Source of the DNA: Planctomycetota bacterium
Lineage (GTDB): Bacteria; Planctomycetota; UBA1135
DNA length: 62,627 nt
Reading direction: 5' to 3'
Assembly: GCA_002705055.1 (NCBI GenBank)
Contig: PAHY01000025.1
Span: 1 to 62,627, forward strand
Under the pieces are notes generated by a model. It searched no databases, was not told where the DNA came from, and saw nothing but the letters and a program-made list of their open reading frames with translations. A program made the translations under genes and the position numbers. Numbering within the stretch: the first letter of the stretch is position 1; every line of letters starts with the position of its first letter. Of this stretch, positions 9,617-18,478 are shown one piece after another.

Positions 9617-10636
9617 CTAGCTTCCGGTGCGCTGCGCCTCGAGCTGGGCGGGATCGGGGTTGCCGCCGGAGATCGTGACCGCGACGCGCAGCGGGTTCTG
9701 CGCGGAGCGGCCCTGGAGCAGCGCGGCCGGCAGCATGCCCTCGCGGATGGCGGCATAGGCGCAGGCGCCCGCCGGCTCGACGACCTCTGCCTTCCAGCCG
9801 GGACCATCGTTGACCAGTGCACGCTGCGCTGCGTAAATCGCCGCGTCGTCGGGCGTCAGGACGCCGTCGAAAGTCTGCGCGGCGATCGCGATGTTGAGCG
9901 CGCCGGATGCCGGCGGGCACAGCCCCTGGACGGTGGTGGTGATCTCTTCCAGCACCACCGGGCCGCCCGCGGCCAGGCCGTCGCGCATTGAGGCGGAGCC
10001 GATCGGCTCGACACCATAGATCTGGACGGCGTCGCCCCGCTCGCGGCGCAGGGCCAGCGCGCTGCCGGCGGACAAGCCGCCGCCGCCGACGCAGATCAGG
10101 ACCACTTCCACCTCAGGCCAGTCCTGCGCGATCTCGAGTCCCACCGTGCCCGCGCCCTCGATGGTGCCCCGCCGATCGTAGGGGTGAATCAGCACCCTGC
10201 CCTCGGCAGCCAGCTGCGCGGTCACCACGTCGGCATCCAGCCGATCCTTGGCCAGCACGACTTCCGCGCCTTCCGCCCGGCAGGCCTCGATCTTGTTCGG
10301 ATAGGCATCCTGCGGCATCACGATCGTGGCCGGGACTCCGGCGCAGCGGGCCGCCCAGGCGAGCGCGCGGCCGTGATTCCCCGAACTCGAGGCGACCACC
10401 CCGCGCGCGCGCTCCTCCGCGGTCAGGAGCGCGATGTTGTTGCAGGCCCCGCGCGCCTTGAAGGCCCCGGTGACCTGCTGGTTCTCCATCTTGCCGCGCA
10501 GCTCAATGCGCTCGTCCTCGCATGGCAGCGCCAGCAGCGGCGTCCGCTTCACCTGCGCAGCAATCCGCGCAGCGGCGGCGGCGAAATCGATGTCCTCGAA
10601 GCCGAGAGCAGCGCGCGCAGGATCGTCCGGGTTCAT
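9617..10636 (-). CDS. Threonine/serine dehydratase-type PLP enzyme
   Basis: The 339-residue protein is a fold-type II PLP enzyme. GAFKARGA holds the cofactor lysine, SSGNHG binds the PLP ring region, and GGGGLSAG is the phosphate-binding glycine loop. Length and motifs fit catabolic threonine ammonia-lyase or serine racemase; there is no C-terminal ACT domain, so isoleucine feedback is not expected. It is divergent from the DUF1592 operon. Confidence 0.88.
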   Translation of the reverse strand: MNPDDPARAALGFEDIDFAAAAARIAAQVKRTPLLALPCEDERIELRGKMENQQVTGAFKARGACNNIALLTAEERARGVVASSSGNHGRALAWAARCAGVPATIVMPQDAYPNKIEACRAEGAEVVLAKDRLDADVVTAQLAAEGRVLIHPYDRRGTIEGAGTVGLEIAQDWPEVEVVLICVGGGGLSAGSALALRRERGDAVQIYGVEPIGSASMRDGLAAGGPVVLEEITTTVQGLCPPASGALNIAIAAQTFDGVLTPDDAAIYAAQRALVNDGPGWKAEVVEPAGACAYAAIREGMLPAALLQGRSAQNPLRVAVTISGGNPDPAQLEAQRTGS

Positions 10637-10755
10637 GCGCGGATTCTACGCCCGTAGGAAACGACCGCAGAACCTATCCGAGGCCACGCTAAACCGCTTG
10701 GCCGTTTTGGAAGCTCGACGAAGTGGCCGGGCGCTCGCTGCGGTGAGTCGACCCG

Positions 10756-10807
10756 TTTCACCTGCGGAGGCTCGATTTCACCGGCTGCGAGGCCTGCCGG
10801 GTACACT
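10756..10807 (+). promoter_or_regulatory. Candidate promoter with 20-bp-spaced direct repeats
   Basis: TTTCACC occurs at 10756-10762 and again at 10776-10782, exactly 20 bp apart and so on one helix face. A TACACT -10 candidate lies at 10802-10807, and the second repeat sits where a -35 box would be. This is the usual geometry of an activator-dependent promoter for the DUF1592/DUF1552 operon. The other strand of this 225-bp gap must also serve the dehydratase gene, for which I see no clear promoter. Confidence 0.35.
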
Positions 10808-10861
10808 TGGAACAGCGCTTGCGGACGACGCCACCTCAGCTCGCAGGCGCCTCGCTGACCC

Positions 10862-13800
10862 ATGCCTGCGCCGTTCTCGTCGTCGTTCCGCGCCACCTCC
10901 GCCTGGTCCTGGATCGCTCTGCTGCTGGGCAGTGCGGCGTTCTGGGGCTTCGTGCTCTGGTCCCCGGCCCAGCCCGCCGGCCAGGGCGAAGCCGCCCCCG
11001 AGGAAACCGCGGTCTACGCCCGACTGATCGCGCCCATCTTTGAGGCGCACTGCCTGAGTTGCCACGAGGGCACCGACGCCGACGCCGGCCTGCGCCTGGA
11101 CTCGTACGAAGAGGTCCTGTTTGGCAGCGAGCTGGGTCCGGTCGTCGTCCCCGAGAAGCCGCACGCCAGCGCGCTGATTCAGGTCCTGCATCTGCCGCAG
11201 GAGCATGAGCGCCACATGCCGCCGAAGCGCAAGCCGCAGCTCAGCGAGGCTCAGATCGAGATCCTCAGCTGGTGGGTGCGCATCGGCGCGCCCCAGCAGG
11301 CCGAGCTCAAGGACCGTTTGCTCCCCGAGCCGGTGCAGCAGGCCCTGGCTGCGGCCCCTGCCGCGGACGACGCGGCGGAGAGCACCACCGAGTCCGCCCC
11401 GGCCACGCAGGAGAACGCGGAGCCCATTCTGGCGATGGATCCCAGCACGATCGATTACGCCCGCGAGCTAGAGCCGCTGCTGAAGCGCTACTGCTTTGAG
11501 TGCCACGGCGCGACCAAGCAGAAGGGCGACATTCGGCTGGACGTGCTCAATCCGGACATCGTGCACGGCCCGGACGCAGAGGGCTGGCACACCGCGCTCG
11601 ACATGATCAACGGCGGCGAGATGCCGCCGCGCCGCGCCGAGCAGCCGAGCGCCGCCGAACGCCGCCTGATGGTGGGCTGGATGACCGGCGGCCTGAAGGA
11701 AGCCGCCAAGCTGCGCAAGGGCGAGCTGCAGGCCGTCGTGCGCCGGCTCAACAAGCCGCAGTACACCCGCACGCTGCAGGATCTGCTCGGGCTCGGGGTC
11801 GACTTCGGGCGTCCGCTTCCCGATGACGGCAAGTCCGAGATGGGCTTCAGCAACAACGGCGAAGTCCTGCAGGCCTCCCAGCTGCACATCGAGACCTATC
11901 AGGAGATCGCCCGGGCCGCGATGGAGAAGGCGATCGTGATCGGCGAACGCCCCGCGGCCAAGCGCTATCGCGTCACCTTCGGCAAGGGAATCGGCATGGG
12001 CAGCCTCGCGGGGCGCACCGGCGGCTACCAATCGGTCCCGCTCTCGACCGATGACTTCCTGCTCGAGATCCTCGACGCGGAAGGCCAACCGATCGAGCCG
12101 GCCGACGAGTCCGAGCGCGCCGAGATGGAGCAGGTGCGACGCAAGATCTCGGTGGGCCTGCGCGGCTCCTCGGGCAGCCGGTTCCGGGTGGTCGAGAACG
12201 GCATGGTGCTGTACGGCGCCCTGCCCCACCGCGAGGTGGCCCCCGGCTCCTGGCAGGGACCGTCGCCCAACGTGAAGATGGAGCTGCAGCGCGTGTTCCC
12301 GGATGAAGGCGACTTCGTCATGCGGGTGCGCGCCTCGCGGGCGCCGCTGATCCGCACGCAGGAACGGGTTCTGATTCAGGTCGAGCCGCCGGTGCCGCTG
12401 GCCTTCACCCGCGAGGGCATCGCGGTCGCGCCCGGTGGCGCCACAGTGCTGCAGGCGGTCCACGGCGGCGGCCGCAAGAACCTGCGCCAGGAGGGCGACT
12501 TCCTGCTGCCGGTGCGCGTCCCCGACGCCGCCGAGGCCAGCTTCGACTTCGAGACCGAGCAGGCTGGCTATTTCCAGCTCGACCTGGTTCATCCGCCGGC
12601 GCCGATCGACGCGATGCCCTCGGCCCGCTTGTCGCTCGGCAACCTCACCCTGGACCAGCGTCTGCACCTGACCGGAGCACAGCTCGACGAAGAGCGCCTC
12701 GTGACCCCGCTGGGCGCAGCCTTCCTGCCCGCAGGGAAGCACCAGTTCAAGGTGGGCGGCCGCTTCTTCGTCGGCTTTGAAGCGCTGATCATCACGCCGA
12801 TTCCCGAAGATCACCCCGCGGTCGCTCCGCTTCAGGCCGCGACCGAGGCCAAGGAAGCCGAGCTGCTGGCGAAGCGGCCGGCGTTGCGCGCCTTTGTGGG
12901 CACGCGCACCGACGACGGCATGGACTACGCGACCTTCGGCGGCTCGCAGGAAGTCGATGCCCCGCTGGGCGAGCCCGTGACTTACAGCTTCTACGGCCGG
13001 CTCGAAAACCTTCCGCTGCCGGCCCCCGACACCGGCGACACCGAGATCCTCTCGGGCTTCTCGCTGTTTGGGGTCTGGAACGACCACCTGGTCAAGTCCT
13101 CGCAGGATCCGGGGCCGCCGCTGCTCGTTGAGTCGATCGAGATCGAGGCGCCTTACTTCGAACAGTGGCCGCCGGAGTCGCACAGTCGCATCTTCTTTGC
13201 CTCGCAGAATCAGGACCGTCAGGAGGTCTATGCGCGCGAGGTCATCGAGCGGTTCCTTGAGCGGGCGTTCCGTCGCCCGGTCGCCGCGGCCGAGGTGGAT
13301 CGCTACCACGACTTCTGGCTGAGCATGCGTGATGAGTTCGGCAGCTTCGAGGAGAGCGTGCGCGAAGTCCTGATCGCGGCGCTCTGTTCGCCGAACTTCC
13401 TATTCCTCGCCGAGACCGAGGAGCGCCAGCACGCTCTGGCCACGCGCCTGAGCTACTTCCTCTGGAACGCGCCGCCGGACCCCGAACTGCTCGAGCTCGC
13501 CGAGGCTGAGCTGCTGGATGGGCAGATGAGCCGTCAGGTGGATCGCCTGCTTGACGACGCCCGCGTCGACGCCTTCGTCCGCTCCTTCGCCTACGAATGG
13601 CTGCGGCTCGACCGCCAGCAGCTGGTCACCATCGACGCCGGACGCTTCCCCGCCTACACCCGCTTCGTCAAGCGGGACATGGCCGAGGAGACCTATGCCT
13701 TCCTGCGCTACGTCATCGATCAGGATCTGCCCATCAGCACGCTGATCGATTCCGACTTCGCGATGCTGAATCAGAACCTGGCCGAGTTCTATGGCATCGA

Positions 13801-14425
13801 CGGCGTGGAAGGCAATCACTTCCGCCCGGTGCCGCTGGATCCTGCGCTGGGCCGCGGCGGCCTGCTTTCCCAGGGCGCCTTCCTGGTCGGCCACTCGGAT
13901 GGCCGTCAGCCGCACCCGATCAAGCGGGCGGTCTGGCTGAAGGAGAAGATCCTCGGCGACGAGCCTCCGGCCCCGCCGCCGAACGTGCCTCAGCTCGACC
14001 CGGAGACGCCGGGCTTCGAGAAGCTCACCCTGAAGGAGCAGCTGGAGCTGCACCGGGACAACCCCTCCTGCCACGATTGCCACGCTGGAATCGACCCGTA
14101 TGGCATCGCCTTCGAGGAATACAACGCGATCGGCCTGCTCGAAGACGAGCGCATGGGCCGCCCGGTCGACGCCAGCACCGAGCTGCCGGACGGCACCCCG
14201 GTCGATGGCGTCGCCGAGCTGAAGCGCTACATCCTCGAGCAGGAGCGGCAGGCATTCCTCCGCTCGCTGGTCGAGCATCTGTTCGCCTACGCCTTGGGCC
14301 GAGACCTCAGTTTCGCCGATGAAGAGGAGGTTTCACAGATCGTGGCGTATGCCGAGCAGCACGGCGAGACCATGCGCGCAGTTCTGCGTGGAATCGCCCT
14401 CAGTCCCTCCTTCTCCATGCGTTAA
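10862..14425 (+). CDS. Cytochrome-like DUF1587/DUF1592/DUF1588/DUF1585 protein
   Basis: The 1187-residue exported protein has an N-terminal hydrophobic segment (about 15-34). Two Planctomycete cytochrome C-like modules carry CxxCH motifs (CLSCH at 64, CFECH at 211). DUF1587 follows (from LNKPQYTRTLQDLLGL), then a long beta-rich insert, then DUF1592 (around ERFLERAFRRPVAAAEVDRY), DUF1588 with a third CxxCH (CHDCHAGIDPYG), and DUF1585 at the C-terminus. The family is a hallmark of Planctomycetota and Verrucomicrobiota. It is nearly always paired with DUF1552, as here, and is thought to act in periplasmic polymer oxidation; the reaction is unproven. Confidence 0.92.
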   Translation: MPAPFSSSFRATSAWSWIALLLGSAAFWGFVLWSPAQPAGQGEAAPEETAVYARLIAPIFEAHCLSCHEGTDADAGLRLDSYEEVLFGSELGPVVVPEKPHASALIQVLHLPQEHERHMPPKRKPQLSEAQIEILSWWVRIGAPQQAELKDRLLPEPVQQALAAAPAADDAAESTTESAPATQENAEPILAMDPSTIDYARELEPLLKRYCFECHGATKQKGDIRLDVLNPDIVHGPDAEGWHTALDMINGGEMPPRRAEQPSAAERRLMVGWMTGGLKEAAKLRKGELQAVVRRLNKPQYTRTLQDLLGLGVDFGRPLPDDGKSEMGFSNNGEVLQASQLHIETYQEIARAAMEKAIVIGERPAAKRYRVTFGKGIGMGSLAGRTGGYQSVPLSTDDFLLEILDAEGQPIEPADESERAEMEQVRRKISVGLRGSSGSRFRVVENGMVLYGALPHREVAPGSWQGPSPNVKMELQRVFPDEGDFVMRVRASRAPLIRTQERVLIQVEPPVPLAFTREGIAVAPGGATVLQAVHGGGRKNLRQEGDFLLPVRVPDAAEASFDFETEQAGYFQLDLVHPPAPIDAMPSARLSLGNLTLDQRLHLTGAQLDEERLVTPLGAAFLPAGKHQFKVGGRFFVGFEALIITPIPEDHPAVAPLQAATEAKEAELLAKRPALRAFVGTRTDDGMDYATFGGSQEVDAPLGEPVTYSFYGRLENLPLPAPDTGDTEILSGFSLFGVWNDHLVKSSQDPGPPLLVESIEIEAPYFEQWPPESHSRIFFASQNQDRQEVYAREVIERFLERAFRRPVAAAEVDRYHDFWLSMRDEFGSFEESVREVLIAALCSPNFLFLAETEERQHALATRLSYFLWNAPPDPELLELAEAELLDGQMSRQVDRLLDDARVDAFVRSFAYEWLRLDRQQLVTIDAGRFPAYTRFVKRDMAEETYAFLRYVIDQDLPISTLIDSDFAMLNQNLAEFYGIDGVEGNHFRPVPLDPALGRGGLLSQGAFLVGHSDGRQPHPIKRAVWLKEKILGDEPPAPPPNVPQLDPETPGFEKLTLKEQLELHRDNPSCHDCHAGIDPYGIAFEEYNAIGLLEDERMGRPVDASTELPDGTPVDGVAELKRYILEQERQAFLRSLVEHLFAYALGRDLSFADEEEVSQIVAYAEQHGETMRAVLRGIALSPSFSMR

Positions 14426-14448
14426 GGTAGCGGAAGCCCCCCAGCACC

Positions 14449-15804
14449 ATGAGTCGTAAGTCCTGGCAACTCGATCGCCGCAGCTTCCTTCGAGGCATCG
14501 GCGTGATCTGTGCTCTCCCCTACCTCGAGGGCATGTCTTGGGCGCGTCCGGCGCGCGACGCCGTGAGGCCCAAGCGGATGGTCTTTGTCTACTTCCCGAA
14601 CGGCTGCAGCCTGCCGGGACGCAAGGACAAGGAGAACGCCAAGTGGCGCTGGTTCCCGGTCGATCCGGGCCGCGACTACGAGTTCACGCAGGTGCTCGAA
14701 CCGCTCGCGCTTTACCGCGAGCAGATGACCCTGCTCGGCGGCCTGAGCCACCCCAAGAGCCGCGAACTGCTCGGCCACCTCGCCGGCGACACCTGGCTGA
14801 CCGCCGGCGACGTCCGTGGCGATCGCTATCAGAACTTGATCTCGGTCGATCAGGTCGCCGCGCACGTGATGAAGAAGCACACCCGCTTCCCCTCGCTGGT
14901 GCTGTCGGTGGACGGTGGCGTGGGCTACAAGTCGCGCGTCTCGACCATGTCGTTTGACGCCGCGGGCAAGCCGGTGCCGGCCGAGCATCGCCACCGCTCG
15001 ATCTTCGAGCGCTACTTCTCGCCGGATGGCGGGGCCTCGAGCGCCGACCGTCGCAAGAGCCTGGCCCAGGGCAAGAAGATCGTCGACCTGGTGCTGGAAG
15101 ACAGCAAAGACCTCCAGAAGAAGCTGAGCGAAAAGGATCAGCAGAAGATGGAGGAGTACCTCGATTCGCTGAACTCGGTCGAAGAGCAGGTGCGGCGCAG
15201 CGAAGAATGGCTGAACGTGCCGATGAAGCCCTTCGATGCCAGCCATCTGCAGCTCGACCCGGATCCGCGCGTCGACCCGGTGCAGTACGTGCGTACCACC
15301 TACGACCTGATGGCCCTCGCGCTGCAAACGGACATCACCCGCGTGATGACCTATCAGTGCGGCCGGGAAGACGGCATGGGCTTCGGCGACAACTTCCCCA
15401 ACCTGGCCCTGGGAATCAAGAAGGGCCACCACACCATCAGCCACGACAAGGTCGATGGGCACTGGGAGGAATGGGGCCGCTACGACCGCTGGGTCGCCGA
15501 GCAGTTCGCGTACTTCATCGACCGCCTCGCCAACACCGAGGACGAGTTCGGTCCGCTGCTCGACAACACCGTCGTCACCTACGGCAGTTCCTGCAGCACC
15601 ACCCACAACGCGCGCAACTACCCGACCGCCATTCTGGGCGGCAAGTCGATGGGCTTCCGCCACGGCGACTACCGGGTCTACGACGAGGAGACGCCGTTCT
15701 CGAACCTCTTCGTCACCCTGCTGAACGGCGTGGGCGTTCCGGTCAAGTCCTTCGCGGATTCCACCGGCGGCATCCCCGACCTGCTCACCGAACAGGCCGG
15801 CTAG
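14449..15804 (+). CDS. DUF1552 protein with Tat signal
   Basis: The 451-residue protein begins with a twin-arginine motif (DRRSFLRG) and hydrophobic stretch, so it is exported folded. The rest matches DUF1552 (MVFVYFPNGCSLPG near the start, later FPNLALGIKKGHHTISHD and TYGSSCSTTHNARNYP), a family related to sulfatase/alkaline-phosphatase-like DUF1501 proteins. It lies 23 bp after the DUF1592 gene, its usual partner, and the pair is closed by a terminator at 15832. Confidence 0.92.
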   Translation: MSRKSWQLDRRSFLRGIGVICALPYLEGMSWARPARDAVRPKRMVFVYFPNGCSLPGRKDKENAKWRWFPVDPGRDYEFTQVLEPLALYREQMTLLGGLSHPKSRELLGHLAGDTWLTAGDVRGDRYQNLISVDQVAAHVMKKHTRFPSLVLSVDGGVGYKSRVSTMSFDAAGKPVPAEHRHRSIFERYFSPDGGASSADRRKSLAQGKKIVDLVLEDSKDLQKKLSEKDQQKMEEYLDSLNSVEEQVRRSEEWLNVPMKPFDASHLQLDPDPRVDPVQYVRTTYDLMALALQTDITRVMTYQCGREDGMGFGDNFPNLALGIKKGHHTISHDKVDGHWEEWGRYDRWVAEQFAYFIDRLANTEDEFGPLLDNTVVTYGSSCSTTHNARNYPTAILGGKSMGFRHGDYRVYDEETPFSNLFVTLLNGVGVPVKSFADSTGGIPDLLTEQAG

Positions 15805-15831
15805 CCCCGCACCGCAGCAGAACAAGACGAG

Positions 15832-15865
15832 ACGGAGTCAGGTCGAGAGGCTTGACTCCGTTTTG
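15832..15865 (+). terminator. Intrinsic terminator after DUF1552 gene
   Basis: The inverted repeat ACGGAGTCA / TGACTCCGT (9-bp stem, 12-nt loop) is followed directly by TTTT. It sits 28 bp past the DUF1552 stop and would end the DUF1592-DUF1552 transcript. Confidence 0.75.
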
Positions 15866-15890
15866 CATGGAATCGGCCGCCACAAACAGA

Positions 15891-15923
15891 AACAGGGAGA
15901 GAAGCAATGCTTCTCTCCCTGTT
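15891..15923 (-). terminator. Hairpin terminator of the initiator tRNA
   Basis: A perfect 15-bp inverted repeat with a 3-nt loop (AACAGGGAGAGAAGC and its complement) starts 3 bp beyond the tRNA CCA end. It continues on the minus strand into the T-rich TCTGTTTG. It is a likely terminator for the tRNA transcript and may also act on the plus strand. Confidence 0.7.
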
Positions 15924-15926
15924 GAT

Positions 15927-16002
15927 TGGTAGCGGGGGCAGGATTCGAACCTGCGACCTCCGGGTTATGAGCCCGACGAGCTGCCAGCTGCTCCACCCCG
16001 CG
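15927..16002 (-). tRNA. tRNA-fMet (CAT), initiator
   Basis: The 76-nt cloverleaf includes an encoded CCA. The 5' strand CGCGGGG pairs with CCCCGCT, leaving an unpaired C1-U72 as initiators require (A72 is commoner). The anticodon stem has the initiator GGG/CCC pairs around loop CTCATAA, and the D stem has A11-U24, another initiator mark. The T arm is GCAGG-TTCGAAT-CCTGC. It is a single-gene unit with its own promoter and terminator. Confidence 0.96.
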
Positions 16003-16015
16003 ATGCGGACCAGAA

Positions 16016-16043
16016 AGTCTACGCCTCCGGGAGCCCAAGTCAA
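16016..16043 (-). promoter_or_regulatory. Sigma70-type promoter of tRNA-fMet
   Basis: On the minus strand TTGACT (-35), a 16-bp spacer and TAGACT (-10) end 13 bp before the mature tRNA. The -35 box contains the TGA stop codon of the upstream HEAT-protein gene, so the tRNA promoter is nested in the end of that gene. Confidence 0.75.
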
Positions 16044-18478
16044 GCCCGAAGGCCGCCATCTGCGCCGGATCCATCCCCTTGCGCAGCCGGCTCTTGAGAG
16101 CCCGTTTCGGGCTCGGGTTTGCCGCCTCCCCCGCCGCTTCCGGAGGGCTGGGGATCGTCGGTCTTCGGCGCCTCCGGCTCGGGCTGCTTGCCCGGGTCTT
16201 CGGTAGCCGGCTGTTCCTGCGGCTTGGCAGGAGCTTCGGTCGGGGTCTCGGCACCGCTGCCATCGTCCGCCGGCGGCGGCGATCCCTGGGGATCACTGGT
16301 GGCGAGGTTCTCCGCGGGCTTCAGTCGGCCGACCACCTCGGCGAGCGCCGCTTGGGCCTCGGGGGTGGACATCGGCTTCAGACCTTCGGCGAGCGCTACC
16401 CCGCGTTCGGCGAGTTCTGCCCGCTCGGCGGCCTGGAGAGCTGCCAGCGCCAAGCGATCCAGCTCGGTGCCGGTCGGCAGGCCGGGCAGGGCCGCCTCGA
16501 GCAGCCCGAAGGCCTGGGCGTCCTGATTCAGGCGCAGGTGCACCTGGGCAAGGAGCAGCGGCCAGGAAGAATCCTGCGGCTGCTTTTCGCGCATCCAGTT
16601 GACGCGGCGGAAGGCCTCGGCCACCTGCCGATCTTCCGCGGTGGGCGGAATCGGGTTGTTCAGCACCCAGGCCGTCTGCACGCGGGCCCGCAGGGCCTCG
16701 CGCTCGAGATCCGGGGTCTCTGCTTCGAGCTGATCGCTGAGCTGCGCGTCCAGGCGCCAAGCCAGCTCGTAGTCGGCGCGCGCGTACAGCGATTCCATCG
16801 CCTGCAGGCGCAGGCCTTCATCGCGCTCGATCTGCTTGTCGAGGACATCGCGGTAGAGCGAGCGCTGCTTCTCGGACGGGTCGTACTTCAGGAGCGGACC
16901 CACCGTGGCCGGGACACGGCCCTTGCCCAGCTGCCGCAGCAGCCGGTTTTGCATCGCCGTATTTTCGGTCTTCAGCGACAGCCGATCCGCCAGCATGACG
17001 AAGGCCGCCTCGACGCCGGTCGAGCCCAAAGCACCCGCCGCCGCGAAGCGCACGTCATCGTTTTCGTCGTTGAGCAGGCCGTGAAGCAGATCAAGGTGCG
17101 CCTGCTCGACGCCAACCCGACCCGCGACGGCACCGAAGGCCTCGATCGTGGCCTGCCGCGCCTCGATCGCCAGGCCCTGGCGTGGGACCAGGCCCCCGAG
17201 GGTGCTGAGAAAGGACTGATCCGTGCCAACGACGCCGACCAGGCGGCAGAGCGCCTGCAGCATCTCCGGGGACTGCTCGTAGGCGAATGCCGTGGCCAGG
17301 GCGCCCTCCAGCTGCTGCAGCGGATTGCGTTGGCCATCGGGCACGCTGGCCTCGTTCGGGCCGGGGTCGGCCTTGCCGCCCGCCCGCAGGAAGCGCGCCG
17401 TCTCTTCGTTGACGTTGACCAGCTTGTGCAGGCTGGAGATCAGCTTGACCCGCACCGAGGGAGGGCCCCAGTTCTCGGCCATGCCCGGCGCGTAGGCGGT
17501 GCTGAGCTCGGCCACGAAGGCGAGCGCGGCCTGCTTGCTGTCACTGGCCTGTGCCAGGACTTCCGCCGCGGTGGTGCGCACCGCGTTGGAGCGCTCGTTG
17601 TCGGCCAGGATGTCCTGCAGGACTTCGACCTGCGCCTCGACCGGGTAGAGGCGCGGCACCATCCGCACCAGCTCGACCTGAACGCGCGGCTCGACCTCGC
17701 CACTCAAAGCCGCCGTGACGACCTCAGTGACCGCGCGACCCGAGCCATCGGTGGCGTCGCCCGGGACCGCAGCGAGCTGACTGAGCGCGAGCAGGCGAAT
17801 CTCGACCCGTTCGTGCTGAAGCGCATCGAGGGCCTTGGCGGGGTTCGCCGCGATCAGATCACGCCACAGCGAGATGACCTCGAGCGTGGCTGCATCGGCT
17901 TGGCTCAGCACCCAATCGAGTCGCGGGAGTGCGCGGGCATCCTGCCACCAGGCGTCAAAGGCGGCGCGGTGACGGAACTCGCGTCGAGTGATCCGGACCA
18001 GGGCGCGGCGCGCGTCGGGGCCGAAGCCGTTGACGTCGAGGAAGGCAGCGATGGCCTCGACGCGACTGGGGTGCTCGAGCTCAAGCATGCCGGCCGCGCG
18101 AAGCGCACCGTGCACGAGGGCTGCCTCGGCCGGGGTCGCGTGATGCTCGAGGCCGTGGACCAGCACCTCTTCGATGCGGGCCGAGAACGGATTCCAGGCG
18201 AGCTGATGCCGTTCAAGGACCGGCTTGAGATCGACGATCTCGTTGAGGTCATCGCGCGCGGCGAGGCCGAGCAGGAAGTCCGCGGCGGCGGCCGGATCGG
18301 CCTGCTGGAGCTCGGCGAAAATGCGCTCGGCGGCGTTGCGGCGCTCTTCGGCGGTGCCCTTCTGGAGGGCGGCCGGGTACTCCTGGACGAGCTCTTGGTT
18401 CGCCTTCAGCTTTGGCGGCAGATCGGGCCAGGACGCATCCTGGAACCCGAGACACCAAAGCAGGACGAACAGAATCAC
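16040..18478 (-). CDS. Exported HEAT-repeat-like protein with Pro/Glu/Gly-rich tail
   Basis: The 812-residue protein starts with a short hydrophobic leader (ILFVLLWCLGF). A long helical body with HEAT/armadillo-like repeats follows (for example DVRFAAAGALGSTGVEAAFV around 490), then TPR-like segments. The last 90 residues are low complexity and rich in Pro, Glu and Gly. It looks like a scaffold facing the periplasm; no catalytic motif is seen. The GTG start overlaps the aroD/E/K stop (GTGA), placing it at the end of the seven-gene string. Confidence 0.7.
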   Translation of the reverse strand: MILFVLLWCLGFQDASWPDLPPKLKANQELVQEYPAALQKGTAEERRNAAERIFAELQQADPAAAADFLLGLAARDDLNEIVDLKPVLERHQLAWNPFSARIEEVLVHGLEHHATPAEAALVHGALRAAGMLELEHPSRVEAIAAFLDVNGFGPDARRALVRITRREFRHRAAFDAWWQDARALPRLDWVLSQADAATLEVISLWRDLIAANPAKALDALQHERVEIRLLALSQLAAVPGDATDGSGRAVTEVVTAALSGEVEPRVQVELVRMVPRLYPVEAQVEVLQDILADNERSNAVRTTAAEVLAQASDSKQAALAFVAELSTAYAPGMAENWGPPSVRVKLISSLHKLVNVNEETARFLRAGGKADPGPNEASVPDGQRNPLQQLEGALATAFAYEQSPEMLQALCRLVGVVGTDQSFLSTLGGLVPRQGLAIEARQATIEAFGAVAGRVGVEQAHLDLLHGLLNDENDDVRFAAAGALGSTGVEAAFVMLADRLSLKTENTAMQNRLLRQLGKGRVPATVGPLLKYDPSEKQRSLYRDVLDKQIERDEGLRLQAMESLYARADYELAWRLDAQLSDQLEAETPDLEREALRARVQTAWVLNNPIPPTAEDRQVAEAFRRVNWMREKQPQDSSWPLLLAQVHLRLNQDAQAFGLLEAALPGLPTGTELDRLALAALQAAERAELAERGVALAEGLKPMSTPEAQAALAEVVGRLKPAENLATSDPQGSPPPADDGSGAETPTEAPAKPQEQPATEDPGKQPEPEAPKTDDPQPSGSGGGGGKPEPETGSQEPAAQGDGSGADGGLRA

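Noticed and set aside
11468..13309. 613-codon minus-strand frame inside the DUF1592 gene
   Set aside because: The plus strand carries known domains throughout; the minus frame has none.
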